Origin: Streptomyces griseoluteus
GTDB taxonomy: Bacteria > Actinomycetota > Actinomycetes > Streptomycetales > Streptomycetaceae
Assembly: GCA_000717735.1 (NCBI GenBank)
Contig: JOBE01000002.1
Coordinates: 62,001 to 126,000 of the forward strand
Length of the DNA: 64,000 nucleotides
Reading direction: 5' to 3'
Part shown: piece after piece, positions 24,575 through 33,845 of the stretch
How positions within the stretch are numbered: the first letter of the stretch is position 1
Layout: each line of letters opens with the position of its first letter
Notes under the pieces: generated by a model
The model's input: only the letters and a program-made list of their open reading frames with translations
Told to the model about the DNA's origin: nothing
Databases searched by the model: none
Made by a program: the position numbers and the translations under genes

Positions 24575-26956
24575 GTGTTGTCCCCCACCACGAAGAGAGC
24601 CTCGCTGCTCGCGTCCGGCGCGGCCGTCGCCGGTCTGCTGCTCAGCTCGCTCGCCGGCGGCGTCTCGTACGCGGCCGACAACGAGACCTGTCGTCCCGAC
24701 GGGCTCTACAAGACCCCGGGCGTCGACGTCCCGTACTGCTCGGTCTACGACACCGAGGGCCGCGAGAAGATGGGCGCGGACCACCAGCGCCGGGTCATCG
24801 GCTACTTCACCGGCTGGCGCACCGGCAAGAACGGCGAGCCCGCCTACCTCGCCAAGGACATCCCGTGGGAGAAGATCACCCACATCAACTACGCCTTCGG
24901 GCACATCGGCGGGGACAACAAGCTCTCCGTCGGCGCGGACGGTCCGAACAACGCGGCCACCGGGATGACCTGGCCCGGTGTCGCCGGAGCCGAGATGGAC
25001 CCGTCGTACGCGTACAAGGGCCACTTCAACCTGCTCAACAAGTTCAAGAAGCAGCACCCGGACGTGAAGACGCTGATCTCGGTCGGCGGCTGGGCCGAGA
25101 CCGGCGGCTACTTCGCGGACAACGGCGACCGGGTGAACTCCGGCGGCTTCTACTCGATGGCCACCAACGCCGACGGTTCGGTCAACCAGGCCGGGATCGA
25201 CACCTTCGCCACCTCGGCCGTCGACTTCATCCGGAAGTACGGGTTCAACGGCGTCGACATCGACTACGAGTACCCGACGACCATGAAGGACGCCGGAAAC
25301 CCGCTCGACTGGCAGTTCGCCAACGCGCGCCGCGCCGGACTCGTGCAGGGCTACGCGGCCCTCATGAAGTCCCTGCGCGAGAAGCTGGACACGGCGGGCG
25401 CCGCCGACGGCAAGCACTACCTGCTGACCGTCGCCGCCCCCTCCTCCGGCTACCTGCTGCGGGGCATGGAGACCTTCCAGATGCAGAAGTATCTGGACTA
25501 CGTCAACATCATGTCCTACGACCTGCACGGCGCCTGGAACGAGTACGTCGGGCCCAACGCCTCCCTCTTCGACGACGGCAAGGACGGCGAGCTCGCCGCG
25601 GCCAACGTCTACGGCTCGGCGCAGTACGGCAACATCGGCTACCTCAACACCGACTGGGCGTACCACTACTTCCGCGGCTCCATGCCGGCCGGCCGCATCA
25701 ACATCGGCCTGCCCTACTACACCCGCGGCCACAAGAACGTCCAGGGCGGCACGGACGGCCTGTGGGGCAAGGCCTCCGCGACCACCTGCCCGGCCGGAGC
25801 CGGTCTGACCAAGTGCGGCGACGGCGCCACCGGCATCGACAACCTGTGGCACGACAAGGACACCAACGGCGTCGAGTCGCCCGCGGGCTCCAACCCGATG
25901 TGGCACGCCAAGAACCTGGAGAAGGGGATCGTCGGCGACTACGTCACGCGGTACGGCTTCCCGGCGAACACCACCCTGACCGGCACCTACGCCCGCAAGT
26001 ACGACTCGACCCTGGTCGCGCCGTGGCTGTGGAACGCCGAGAAGAAGGTCTTCCTCTCCACCGAGGACGAGCAGTCCGTGGCCGCCAAGGCCGACTACGT
26101 GGTCGACCGCGGCATCGGCGGCACCATGGTCTGGGAGATGGCCGGCGACTACGCCTGGAACGCCGGCAAGGGCCAGTACGAGATGGGCTCCACGCTCACC
26201 TCGCTGATGTACGACAAGTTCAAGGCGGCCACCCCGTACGGCGCCAAGAAGTCGAACAAGGCGCTGCCGACGCAGGCCGTGAAGATCGACGCCCAGTTCA
26301 CCGAGTTCAAGCTGGGTGACTCGAACTACCCGATCACGCCGAAGATCAAGATCACCAACAACACGGCGGCGGCCCTGCCGGGCGGCACGGAGTTCCAGTT
26401 CGACTACGGCACCTCGGCGCCGGCCAACGCCTCCGACCAGTCCGGCTTCGGCACGAAGGTCATCGGCAGCGACCACACGGGCTCCAACGTGGGCGGCCTG
26501 AAGGGCGACTTCCACCGCGTCTCCCTGAAGCTCCCGGCCTGGCAGTCGCTGGCCCCCGGCGCCACGGTCGACCTGGCGTTCAACTACTACCTGCCGGTGT
26601 CCACCCCCTCCAACTGGACGGTGAACATCAACGGCACGACGTACGCCCTCGCCGGTGACCTGGCGCGCGGTACGACGGTGGTGGAGCTCGGGTCCACGAC
26701 GCCGCCCACCACCCCGCCCACCACGCCGCCGACGACTCCCCCGACCACGCCTCCCACGACTCCGCCGACGGCCCCGCCGACCACGCCGCCCACCGGCGGC
26801 TGCACCGTCCCGGCGTACGTGGCCGGCACGGTCTACAACGCGGGCAACGAGGTCTCCCACAAGGGCCACAAGTGGAAGGCCCAGTGGTGGACCCAGAACG
26901 AGGAGCCGGGTACCACCGGCGAGTGGGGCGTCTGGAAGGACCTCGGCACCTGCTGA
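24575..26956 (+). CDS. Secreted GH18 chitinase with chitin-binding module
   Basis: A 793-residue endochitinase-type enzyme. It has a signal peptide ([19 protein letters not shown] ... AAD), a GH18 barrel from about residue 70 with SVGGW and the catalytic motif GVDIDYEYP (glutamate as acid), [12 protein letters not shown] at the barrel end, a beta-rich module at about 560-700 ([19 protein letters not shown]), a Thr-Pro linker of repeated TPPT units, and a C-terminal CBM5/12 chitin-binding domain ([13 protein letters not shown]). GTG 24575 follows AGGAGG. The upstream repeats point to DasR control. It diverges from the rib operon and is followed by two hairpin terminators. Confidence 0.95.
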   Translation: MLSPTTKRASLLASGAAVAGLLLSSLAGGVSYAADNETCRPDGLYKTPGVDVPYCSVYDTEGREKMGADHQRRVIGYFTGWRTGKNGEPAYLAKDIPWEKITHINYAFGHIGGDNKLSVGADGPNNAATGMTWPGVAGAEMDPSYAYKGHFNLLNKFKKQHPDVKTLISVGGWAETGGYFADNGDRVNSGGFYSMATNADGSVNQAGIDTFATSAVDFIRKYGFNGVDIDYEYPTTMKDAGNPLDWQFANARRAGLVQGYAALMKSLREKLDTAGAADGKHYLLTVAAPSSGYLLRGMETFQMQKYLDYVNIMSYDLHGAWNEYVGPNASLFDDGKDGELAAANVYGSAQYGNIGYLNTDWAYHYFRGSMPAGRINIGLPYYTRGHKNVQGGTDGLWGKASATTCPAGAGLTKCGDGATGIDNLWHDKDTNGVESPAGSNPMWHAKNLEKGIVGDYVTRYGFPANTTLTGTYARKYDSTLVAPWLWNAEKKVFLSTEDEQSVAAKADYVVDRGIGGTMVWEMAGDYAWNAGKGQYEMGSTLTSLMYDKFKAATPYGAKKSNKALPTQAVKIDAQFTEFKLGDSNYPITPKIKITNNTAAALPGGTEFQFDYGTSAPANASDQSGFGTKVIGSDHTGSNVGGLKGDFHRVSLKLPAWQSLAPGATVDLAFNYYLPVSTPSNWTVNINGTTYALAGDLARGTTVVELGSTTPPTTPPTTPPTTPPTTPPTTPPTAPPTTPPTGGCTVPAYVAGTVYNAGNEVSHKGHKWKAQWWTQNEEPGTTGEWGVWKDLGTC

Positions 26957-26990
26957 CGCGCCCCCACTGACACCTCCCCCTCTGAAGACT

Positions 26991-27067
26991 CCCGGCGGCG
27001 GACACTCACGGCCCTTGCCGCCGCCGGGCCCCCTCAGCGCCGCGCCCCCCTGTCCGGGGCGCGGCGC
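26991..27067. terminator. Double hairpin terminator after the chitinase gene
   Basis: The first stem is CCCGGCGGCGG (26991-27001) with CCGCCGCCGGG (27018-27028); the second is GCGCCGCGCCCC (27037-27048) with GGGGCGCGGCGC (27056-27067). They lie between convergent genes and could serve both. Confidence 0.75.
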
Positions 27068-27141
27068 CGGCGCGTTTCCGGGCCCTGCGGGACCGACCCT
27101 GCAGGAGACACCCGCCGACCCCTGCGGGAAGGACGCCCTAC

Positions 27142-28266
27142 CTACGGGAACAGAGCGTCCTGGGCCGCGTCGCGGGCCCTGAGCAGGGCGCCGCGAAGGA
27201 CCGCCGCGTCGCCGAGCGCGGTCGGGCGGACCTCCGTGCGCAGCGGCGACAGCCCCGAGAGCGCCGACTGGACGCGGACGGCGAGTTCGGCGCCGCCCTG
27301 GTGGCCGGTCTCGCCGGCGAGGACCACGCAGCCGGGGTCCAGGACGGCGGCGACGGCGGCCGCGCCGACGGCGAGACGGCGGGCGAGCGCGTCGAGGAAC
27401 GGGCCGTGGCCCGAGGTGAGGGCGCCGGCCGGGTCGAGTCCGTGGGCGGCGGCGAGGGCCGAGACGGCGGCCGCGCAGACCAGTTCGTGGAAACCGCCGT
27501 CGCAGCCGGTGCCCGAGGGCAGCCCGCTGGTACCGGGCACGGGCAGGAAGCCGATCTCGCCGGCGCCGCCCGAGGCCCCGCGGCGGAGCCGTCCGTCCAG
27601 GACGACGGCGGCGCCGACGCCCTGGCCGAGCCAGAGCAGGACGAAGTCCTCGCGGTCGCGGGCCGCCCCCTCGCGCAGTTCGGCCACGGCGGCCAGGTTC
27701 GTCTCGTTCTCGACGAGGACGTGGGCCGGCAGCCGTTCCTGGAGGACGCCGACGAGCCGCCGGTGCCAGGCGGGGAGGCCCGTGGAATCGCGCAGCTCGC
27801 CGGTGTCCGGGTCGATGAGCCCGGGCGCGCCGACGGCCACGGTGTGCAGCCGGTCGGCGCCCGCCTCCTTCGCGGTGCGCTCCAGAAGGGTGACCGCCTT
27901 CTCCACGGCCGGGCCCGTACCGCCGTCGCCGCCGACGGGCGCGGAGGCCTCGGCGAGGGTGGTGCCGAGCAGGTCGGAGACGGTGACGGAGACGGAGCGG
28001 GTGCGCACGTCGAGTGCGGCGAGGTGTGCGCGGTCGGCGACGATCCCGTACAGCTTGGCGTTGGGGCCGCGGCGTTCCGCGCCGGACTCCCCGACGACAT
28101 GGACGAGTCCGGACTCGCTGAGCCGGTCGACCAGGTCGGCGACGGTCGGGCGGGAGAGCCCGGTGAGCGTCTTGAGCTGGGTGGCCGTCAACGGGCCGGT
28201 GTCCTGGAGCAGGCGCAGGGCGAGCCGGTCGTTGATGGCCCGTGCGGTGCTCGGGGATGCGGCCAT
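27142..28266 (-). CDS. ROK-family transcriptional regulator
   Basis: A 374-residue protein with an N-terminal winged helix-turn-helix (GPLTATQLKTLTGLSRPTVADLVDRL) and a ROK sugar-kinase-like domain (LVENETNLAAVAEL, GQGVGAAVVLDGRL, GEIGFLPVPG). The usual zinc-site pattern CxCGxxGC is reduced to SGTGCDGGFHE, so its kinase-like sensory part may not bind zinc normally. ROK repressors answer to sugars. It diverges from the MFS gene at 28370 across a short spacer with an inverted repeat and probably represses that gene and itself. Confidence 0.88.
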   Translation of the reverse strand: MAASPSTARAINDRLALRLLQDTGPLTATQLKTLTGLSRPTVADLVDRLSESGLVHVVGESGAERRGPNAKLYGIVADRAHLAALDVRTRSVSVTVSDLLGTTLAEASAPVGGDGGTGPAVEKAVTLLERTAKEAGADRLHTVAVGAPGLIDPDTGELRDSTGLPAWHRRLVGVLQERLPAHVLVENETNLAAVAELREGAARDREDFVLLWLGQGVGAAVVLDGRLRRGASGGAGEIGFLPVPGTSGLPSGTGCDGGFHELVCAAAVSALAAAHGLDPAGALTSGHGPFLDALARRLAVGAAAVAAVLDPGCVVLAGETGHQGGAELAVRVQSALSGLSPLRTEVRPTALGDAAVLRGALLRARDAAQDALFP

Positions 28267-28316
28267 GCGGGGATCCTCTCAGACGTGACTCCCGTGCGGA
28301 TCCCCTGCGGACTATT

Positions 28317-28337
28317 TATCAGGCAGGGTCCCTGATA
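28317..28337. promoter_or_regulatory. Operator-like inverted repeat between ROK regulator and MFS gene
   Basis: TATCAGG (28317-28323) and CCTGATA (28331-28337) are perfect arms with a 7-bp spacer in an AT-rich part of the 103-bp divergent region. The position, 33 bp before the MFS start, fits a repressor site. Confidence 0.6.
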
Positions 28338-28369
28338 GTTTACCGCTCATCACGACACAGGGAGGTCAC

Positions 28370-29596
28370 ATGGCGCCGGACGCCGTCCACAGCATCGAGC
28401 GTCTGCGGCGGGCGCGCTTCGCCGTCGCCGCCGTCTTCTGCGTCCACGGCGCGGTGACCGGCAGCTTCGCGACCCGCATCCCCTGGATCCAGGAGCACGC
28501 GGGCGTCAGCGCGGGGCAGCTCGGACTCGCCCTCGCCTTCCCCGCCCTCGGCGCCTCCCTCGCCATGCCGCTCGCCGGGGCCGTCAGCCACCGCTTCGGC
28601 GCCCGTACGGCCCTGCGCGGCCTGCTCGCCCTGTGGACGCTCTCCCTGACGCTGCCCTCGCTCGCCCCGAACGTCTGGGGCCTCTGCGCCGTGCTCTTCG
28701 TGTACGGCGCGACCGCCGGCATGTCCGACGTGGCGATGAACGCGCTCGGCGTCGAGACCGAGAACCGGCTCGGCAAGTCCATCATGTCGAGCCTGCACGG
28801 CATGTGGAGCGCGGGCGCGCTCATCGGCTCCGCGGCCGGCACGGTCGCCGCCCACCTCGGCGGCGACGCCCGCCTCCACCACCTGATCGCGGCCCTGGTC
28901 CTGACCGCCCTCGGGCTGCTGTTCTGCCAGGGCGTGCTTGACGTGCACAGCACCCCGGACGCGGAGGCGCCGCCGCGCTTCTCGCTGCCGCCGAAGTCGG
29001 CGCTGATCATCGGCGCGGTCGGCTTCTGCGCGGTGTTCGCCGAGGGCGCCAGTCTCGACTGGTCGGCCGTCTACCTCCGGGACGAGCTGGGCAGCTCCGC
29101 CGGGCTCGCGGCCGCCTCCACCACCGCCTTCGCGCTGACGATGACCATCGCGCGGCTCGCCGGCGACCGGGTCGTGGACCGCTTCGGCGCGGTCCGTACG
29201 GTACGGGTCGGTGGCGCCGTCGCCACCCTCGGCGGGGTCCTCGTCGTCGTCGCCCCGCACGCCGCCGTCGCGTTGGCCGGATTCGGTCTGATCGGGCTCG
29301 GAGTCGCGGTCGTGGTCCCGCTCGCCTTCGCGGCGGCCGGGCGCAGCGGCCCCAACCCCAGCCAGGCCATCGCGGGCGTCGCCACCATCACGTACACCTC
29401 GGGGCTCATCGCCCCTTCGGCGATCGGCGGCATCGCCGACGTGACCTCCCTGGTCTTCTCGTTCGGCCTGGTCACGCTGCTCGCCCTGGGCCTCGTCGTC
29501 GGCGCGGGCGTGCTCAGGCCCGGCGACCGGAAGGCGACTCCGACACCGACGCCCGACGGGGCCCCGGCGCAGACCTCCGGCCCGGTCGGGGGCTGA
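28370..29596 (+). CDS. MFS transporter
   Basis: A 408-residue integral membrane protein with about 12 hydrophobic helices in two halves (AVAAVFCVHGAVTGSFATRIPW at the start; VALAGFGLIGLGVAVVVPLAF in the second half). It resembles the YbjJ/FucP-like branch of the major facilitator superfamily, whose substrates include sugars, but none is proven. The ATG follows AGGGAGG. It is divergent from the ROK regulator, which suggests a sugar or sugar derivative. Confidence 0.85.
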   Translation: MAPDAVHSIERLRRARFAVAAVFCVHGAVTGSFATRIPWIQEHAGVSAGQLGLALAFPALGASLAMPLAGAVSHRFGARTALRGLLALWTLSLTLPSLAPNVWGLCAVLFVYGATAGMSDVAMNALGVETENRLGKSIMSSLHGMWSAGALIGSAAGTVAAHLGGDARLHHLIAALVLTALGLLFCQGVLDVHSTPDAEAPPRFSLPPKSALIIGAVGFCAVFAEGASLDWSAVYLRDELGSSAGLAAASTTAFALTMTIARLAGDRVVDRFGAVRTVRVGGAVATLGGVLVVVAPHAAVALAGFGLIGLGVAVVVPLAFAAAGRSGPNPSQAIAGVATITYTSGLIAPSAIGGIADVTSLVFSFGLVTLLALGLVVGAGVLRPGDRKATPTPTPDGAPAQTSGPVGG

Positions 29597-29694
29597 CCTC
29601 CGACGCGCGTCCCGACCGGCGGCGGCGCATAGCATATGGCTGATCTTTTGCGGTCCCGACGCGGCCGCCGGAACCGGAGAACGGGAGCGACCTC

Positions 29695-31122
29695 ATGAAC
29701 CTCGGCGTGCGCTGGACCCTGCACGGCGACGGACGAACACCCGCTCCCGGAGCCGTCGTCCGCCCGGACGAACGGCTCTCCTGGCCCCGTACGGCCGGTC
29801 TCGGCGCCCAGCACGTCGTCGCCATGTTCGGAGCGTCCTTCGTCGCCCCGGTCCTCATGGGCCTCGACCCGAACCTCGCGATCATGATGTCCGGTGTCGC
29901 GACCGCGATCTTCCTGCTCGCGACCCGCGGCACCGTCCCCTCGTACCTGGGCTGCTCGCTCTCCTTCGTCGGTGTCGCCGCCGCCATCCGGGCCTCCGGC
30001 GGCAGCAGCGCCACCGTCACCGGCGCGGTCCTCGTCGTCGGCGCGGTGCTCTTCCTCGCCGGTCTCGCGGTCCGGAAGTTCGGCGCGCGGATCATCCACG
30101 CGGCGATGCCCCCGATCGTGACCGGCGCCGTCGTCATGCTGATCGGCTTCAACCTGGCCCCGGTCACCGCGGCGACGTACTGGCCGCAGGACCAGTGGAC
30201 GGCCCTCCTCGTGATGCTGTTCACCGGGCTCGCCGTCGTCTGTCTGCGCGGCTTCTGGTCCCGGATCGCGATCTTCCTCGGCCTGATCTTCGGCTACGGC
30301 ATCTCCTGGGTCTTCGACCTCGTCTTCGGGAAGATCCACTCCATGGCCCCGAGCGGCCAGGTCACCGACCACTGGCGGCTCGACCTCTCCGGAGTGTCCG
30401 AGGCCGACTGGATCGGCCTGCCCTCGTTCCACGGGCCGAGCTTCGAGTGGTCCGCGATCCTGGTCGCGCTGCCCGTCGTCATCGCCCTGATCGCCGAGAA
30501 CGCGGGCCATGTGAAGGCCGTCGGCGAGATGACCGGCGAGCCGCTGGACGACCAGCTCGGCACCGCGATCGCCGCCGACGGCGCCGCCTCGATGCTGTCG
30601 ACGGCCGTGGGCGGCCCGCCGAACACCACGTACTCCGAGAACATCGGCGTCATGGCCGCCACCCGGGTCTACTCGACCGCCGCCTACTGGGCCGCCGCCG
30701 GCTTCGCCCTGCTCTTCGGCCTCTGCCCGAAGTTCGGCGCGGTCGTCGCCGCCATCCCCGGCGGTGTCCTCGGCGGCATCACCGTGATCCTTTACGGCAT
30801 GATCGGCCTGCTCGGCGCCCAGATCTGGATCAACGCCAAGGTGGACCTGCGCAACCCGCTCAACCTGGTCCCCGCCGCCGCCGGCATCATCATCGGGGTC
30901 GGCGGGGTGAAGCTGACCTTCTCCGACACCTTCGAGCTGGGCGGCATCGCGCTCGGCACGATCGTCGTCATCACCGGCTACCACGTGCTGCGTGCCTTCG
31001 CCCCCGCCCACCTCAAGGAGCAGGAGCCTTCCCCTGCCTGGCGGCGAGGAGACCCCAAGATCGACTCCGGGACCAGCTCGTACGAGAGCACGTCCGGCGA
31101 GGAACCGCTGTCGAAGAACTGA
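29695..31122 (+). CDS. NCS2 uracil/xanthine permease
   Basis: A 475-residue membrane transporter of the NCS2 (UraA/RutG) family. Key signatures are LGAQHVVAMFGASFVAPVL in helix 1, ALIAENAGHVKAVGEMTG with the substrate-binding glutamate, and GGPPNTTYSENIGVMAATRV in the tenth helix region. It should import uracil or a related base with protons and would supply pyrimidine salvage. ATG 29695 follows GGGAG. A long terminator hairpin begins 22 bp after the stop. Confidence 0.92.
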   Translation: MNLGVRWTLHGDGRTPAPGAVVRPDERLSWPRTAGLGAQHVVAMFGASFVAPVLMGLDPNLAIMMSGVATAIFLLATRGTVPSYLGCSLSFVGVAAAIRASGGSSATVTGAVLVVGAVLFLAGLAVRKFGARIIHAAMPPIVTGAVVMLIGFNLAPVTAATYWPQDQWTALLVMLFTGLAVVCLRGFWSRIAIFLGLIFGYGISWVFDLVFGKIHSMAPSGQVTDHWRLDLSGVSEADWIGLPSFHGPSFEWSAILVALPVVIALIAENAGHVKAVGEMTGEPLDDQLGTAIAADGAASMLSTAVGGPPNTTYSENIGVMAATRVYSTAAYWAAAGFALLFGLCPKFGAVVAAIPGGVLGGITVILYGMIGLLGAQIWINAKVDLRNPLNLVPAAAGIIIGVGGVKLTFSDTFELGGIALGTIVVITGYHVLRAFAPAHLKEQEPSPAWRRGDPKIDSGTSSYESTSGEEPLSKN

Positions 31123-31143
31123 GTGATTCGCCCGTTCTGGGTA

Positions 31144-31177
31144 AGCCGGGCCGAGGGTGTTCCCTCCGGGCCCGGCT
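31144..31177 (+). terminator. Terminator of the NCS2 permease gene
   Basis: AGCCGGGCC-GAGGG pairs with CCCTC-C-GGGCCCGGCT around a TGTT loop, giving 14 paired bases with a small bulge. Confidence 0.85.
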
Positions 31178-31194
31178 GCTGGGAGTCTGCCCCC

Positions 31195-31893
31195 ATGGCG
31201 CAGACCACGCAGATCGGGCAGTTCACCGCGGTCGACCCGGTGGTCGAGCGGATGCGCGTCATCCGCTCGGCCTGGCATCCGACCGACGGCGTCGCCGTTT
31301 TCAACCGGGTCTATCTGACGGTCACGGAGGAGATCGGCCACGCCATCGAGTCCGGCACCTTCGCCGACCGCCGGGCGGCCGCGACCCTCGACGTGCGCTT
31401 CGCCGAGCGCTACCTGTCGGTCGTCGACTCCGTCGCCGCCGGCGCCCCCGCCCCGGCGTGCTGGCGGCCGCTGTTCCACTACCGGCGCCACCCCGGCGTA
31501 CGGCCGCTGCAGTTCGCGCTGGCCGGGATCAACGCGCACATCGGGCACGACCTGGCGCTCGCCGTGGTCGACACCTGCCGGACGCTGGAGTGCGCCCCGG
31601 AGGACCTGGAGGACGACTTCGACCGCGTCGGCGACATCCTCGTCCTCCTCGAGGAGCGGATCCGCGAGGAGATCATGCCGGGTCCGGACCTGCTGGAGAT
31701 CACGGACCCGCTGACGCACCTGCTGGGCTGCTGGAGCCTGGAACGGGCCCGCGACGGGGCCTGGCTGGCCGCCCGCTCACTCTGGCAGCTGCGCGAACTG
31801 CCCGAACTGGCCGAGGAGTTCAGGGAACGCCTCGACCGGTCGGTGGGCCTCGTGGGGCGGATGCTGCTCACCCCGCTGGGCCCGCGCGACTAG
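31195..31893 (+). CDS. DUF5995-like family protein
   Basis: A 232-residue soluble protein, mainly helical, with AVFNRVYLTVTEEIGHAI, AERYLSVVD, CWRPLFHYRRHPGVRPLQFALAGINAHIGHDLALAVVDTC split over its middle and a C-terminal WLAARSLWQLRELPE. The histidine-rich centre suggests a metal site, but no activity is known. ATG 31195 follows GGGAG at nine bases. The stop TAG is the first triplet of the MITE-like repeat at 31890, so the C-terminus may have been trimmed or changed by that insertion. Confidence 0.75.
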   Translation: MAQTTQIGQFTAVDPVVERMRVIRSAWHPTDGVAVFNRVYLTVTEEIGHAIESGTFADRRAAATLDVRFAERYLSVVDSVAAGAPAPACWRPLFHYRRHPGVRPLQFALAGINAHIGHDLALAVVDTCRTLECAPEDLEDDFDRVGDILVLLEERIREEIMPGPDLLEITDPLTHLLGCWSLERARDGAWLAARSLWQLRELPELAEEFRERLDRSVGLVGRMLLTPLGPRD

Positions 31894-32055
31894 GGGGTGC
31901 CTTGCCGATCAGGCCTGGCTCGCGGCGTCTGGCACCGCGCCTCACCTCGTTGTCGTCGGTCGCCGACGCTCCGCGTCGACTCCCTCCTCCGCCTTGCGAT
32001 CCACGGCACCAGACGCCGCTCCCGCATCCAGCCTGATCGACAAGACACCCCCTAG
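31890..32055. repeat. MITE-like palindromic repeat with CTAG ends
   Basis: The ends are imperfect inverted repeats: CTAGGGGGTG with a following CTTGCCGATCAGGC on the left and CCTGATCGACAAG with CACCCCCTAG on the right. Inner arms also pair (GCGGCGTCTGG.. with ..CCAGACGCCGC). The 166-bp unit has no coding frame. A related left end is at 46161. It looks like a non-autonomous element or a palindromic repeat common in Streptomyces spacers. It may also act as terminator between the convergent genes. Confidence 0.7.
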
Positions 32056-32058
32056 GGC

Positions 32059-32072
32059 CTCTCGGCCGAGAG
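32059..32072 (-). terminator. Palindrome CTCTCGGCCGAGAG after davB
   Basis: A perfect 14-bp palindrome 17 bp after the davB stop; a possible short terminator. It has almost no loop, so confidence is low. Confidence 0.35.
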
Positions 32073-32088
32073 ACAGCCCCTGAACCGC

Positions 32089-33786
32089 TCAGTCCTCCGG
32101 CAGCTCGACCGGGGCGATCTCGTCGTACACGTCGCCCGGACCCGGGTTGGTGGCGTCGGTGCCGCCGCCGAAGTGGTGCATCACGCCCCAGACCGCGTTG
32201 AGCGCCGTCTGCACCGCGCCCTCGGCCCAGCCGGCCGTCCAGGAGATGTCGTCGCCCGCGAGGAAGATGCCCCGCTTGTCCTCGGGCAGGCGGTCCTGCA
32301 TGAAGTGCGTGAACAGGCGCCGCTGGTAGCGGTAGTGGCCCGGCAGGTTGGCCTTGAACGCGCCCATGAAGTAGGGCTCGTTCTCCCAGGAGACCGTCAC
32401 CGGGTTGCCGATGATGTGCTTCCGGATGTCGACCTTCGGGTAGATCTCGCCGAGCGACTTCAGCATGACCTCCATCCGCTCGTTCGCGGAGAGCGGCAGC
32501 CACTTCAGGCTGTCGTCGCACCAGGTGTACGAGAGGCAGATCGTGGCTGGCTTGTCCGGGCCGTCGTCCAGGAGGTAGGTGCCGCGGGTCATCCGGTCGG
32601 TCAGCGTCATCGACATGACGTCCCGGCCGGTCTCCTCGTCCTTGTCCAGCCAGAACGGCCGGTCCACCGGCACGAAGAGCTTCGAGCTCTCCATGTAGTG
32701 GGTGCGCTCGATCGCCGTCCAGTGGTCGATCGGGAAGAGCGAGTCGTCACAGGCGATCTTGGACAGCAGCATCCAGGACTGGGCGGTGAAGATCGCCGCC
32801 TGGTACGTCCGGATGTCGCCGGAGGCGTCGGTGACGGTGATCCGGTTGCCGGCGGTCCGGTTCAGCCGGGTCACGGCCGGCTTCGGGGCGCCCTCGTGGA
32901 GCGAGCTGAGCGAAGTGCCCTGCGCCCAGTGGACGATCTTCTCGGGCTCGCGCTCCCACAGGCGCAGCGGCAGCTGCTGCGAGCCACCGACGATGCCGCG
33001 GTGGTGGTCGTCGGCCTCGGTGTAGACGACGCGGAGGATCTCCAGGATGGAGTTCGGGAAGTCGGTGTCCCAGCCGCCGGTGCCGAAGCCGACCTGGCCG
33101 AAGATCTCACGGTGCCGGAAGGACTTGAAGGACTCCGACTCGCAGAGGAAGCCGTAGAAGGTCTGGTTGTCGAGCTTCTCGACGAGCTTCGACCAGATCT
33201 CGCGGATGCGCGGGACGTCGCGCTCCCGCATGGCCTGGTTCATGTCGGAGAAGTCCGCGCCCTCGTCCAGACAGGCGTTCCACGCGTTCATCACGTCGCG
33301 GTAGACCTGCGGGAGGTCGTCGACGGTGGTGGCGTAGTGCGACTCGCCCTTGAGGTCGACGACGGTCGACGGGGTCGACTCGGCGAGCGGGTTCGGGAAG
33401 GGCGTGGTCTCCAGGCCGACCAGGTCGATGTAGTGCTGGAGCGCGGTCGACGAGGGCGGGAAGCGCATGGCTCCCATCTCGGCGGTGAGGCCCTCGGTGG
33501 CGGTGCCCTCGAAGCCCACGGTCCGCAGCCGGCCGCCGATCTGGTCGGCCTCGTAGACGACGGGCTTGAGGCCCATCTTCATCAGCTCGTACGCGGCGAT
33601 GATGCCGGAGAGCCCGCCGCCGATGACGGCGACCTCGGTGCCGTGCTCGGTCGCCGGTATCTGGCCGAGCCCGGCCGGATGGGCCAGGAAGTCGTCGTAC
33701 GCGTACGGGAAGTCCGGACCGAACATGGTGATCGGCGGCTGGCCGTCGCTGTGCGGAACGGCGGTCGTGGGCACCGTGGACGTCAT
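32089..33786 (-). CDS. davB: L-lysine 2-monooxygenase-type flavoenzyme
   Basis: A 565-residue FAD amine-oxidase-family protein. The FAD motif is VAVIGGGLSGIIAAYELMKMG (about residue 52) and the C-terminal flavin part is FLAGDDISWTAGWAEG. Long stretches (ITMFGPDFPYAYDDFLAHPA, FPNPLAESTPSTVVDL, VFGTGGWD-like GFGTGGWDTDFPNS) match what I know of Pseudomonas lysine 2-monooxygenase, which decarboxylates and oxidises L-lysine to 5-aminovaleramide. The adjoining nitrilase fits as DavA. A tryptophan or other amino-acid monooxygenase is the alternative. It is the second gene of the operon, 59 bp after davA. Confidence 0.83.
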   Translation of the reverse strand: MTSTVPTTAVPHSDGQPPITMFGPDFPYAYDDFLAHPAGLGQIPATEHGTEVAVIGGGLSGIIAAYELMKMGLKPVVYEADQIGGRLRTVGFEGTATEGLTAEMGAMRFPPSSTALQHYIDLVGLETTPFPNPLAESTPSTVVDLKGESHYATTVDDLPQVYRDVMNAWNACLDEGADFSDMNQAMRERDVPRIREIWSKLVEKLDNQTFYGFLCESESFKSFRHREIFGQVGFGTGGWDTDFPNSILEILRVVYTEADDHHRGIVGGSQQLPLRLWEREPEKIVHWAQGTSLSSLHEGAPKPAVTRLNRTAGNRITVTDASGDIRTYQAAIFTAQSWMLLSKIACDDSLFPIDHWTAIERTHYMESSKLFVPVDRPFWLDKDEETGRDVMSMTLTDRMTRGTYLLDDGPDKPATICLSYTWCDDSLKWLPLSANERMEVMLKSLGEIYPKVDIRKHIIGNPVTVSWENEPYFMGAFKANLPGHYRYQRRLFTHFMQDRLPEDKRGIFLAGDDISWTAGWAEGAVQTALNAVWGVMHHFGGGTDATNPGPGDVYDEIAPVELPED

Positions 33787-33845
33787 GGGGTACGGACTCC
33801 TTGCGCGGAAAAGGAAAGGCAGGTCGGGAAGGCGGGGAGGGCTGC

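Noticed and set aside
26695..26800. A CRISPR-like or tandem repeat array
   Set aside because: The short repeats are codons of the Thr-Pro linker in the chitinase.
24440..26869. An 809-codon minus-strand frame opposite the chitinase
   Set aside because: Repetitive Val/Gly/Arg product without domains; the GH18 chitinase on the plus strand explains the region.
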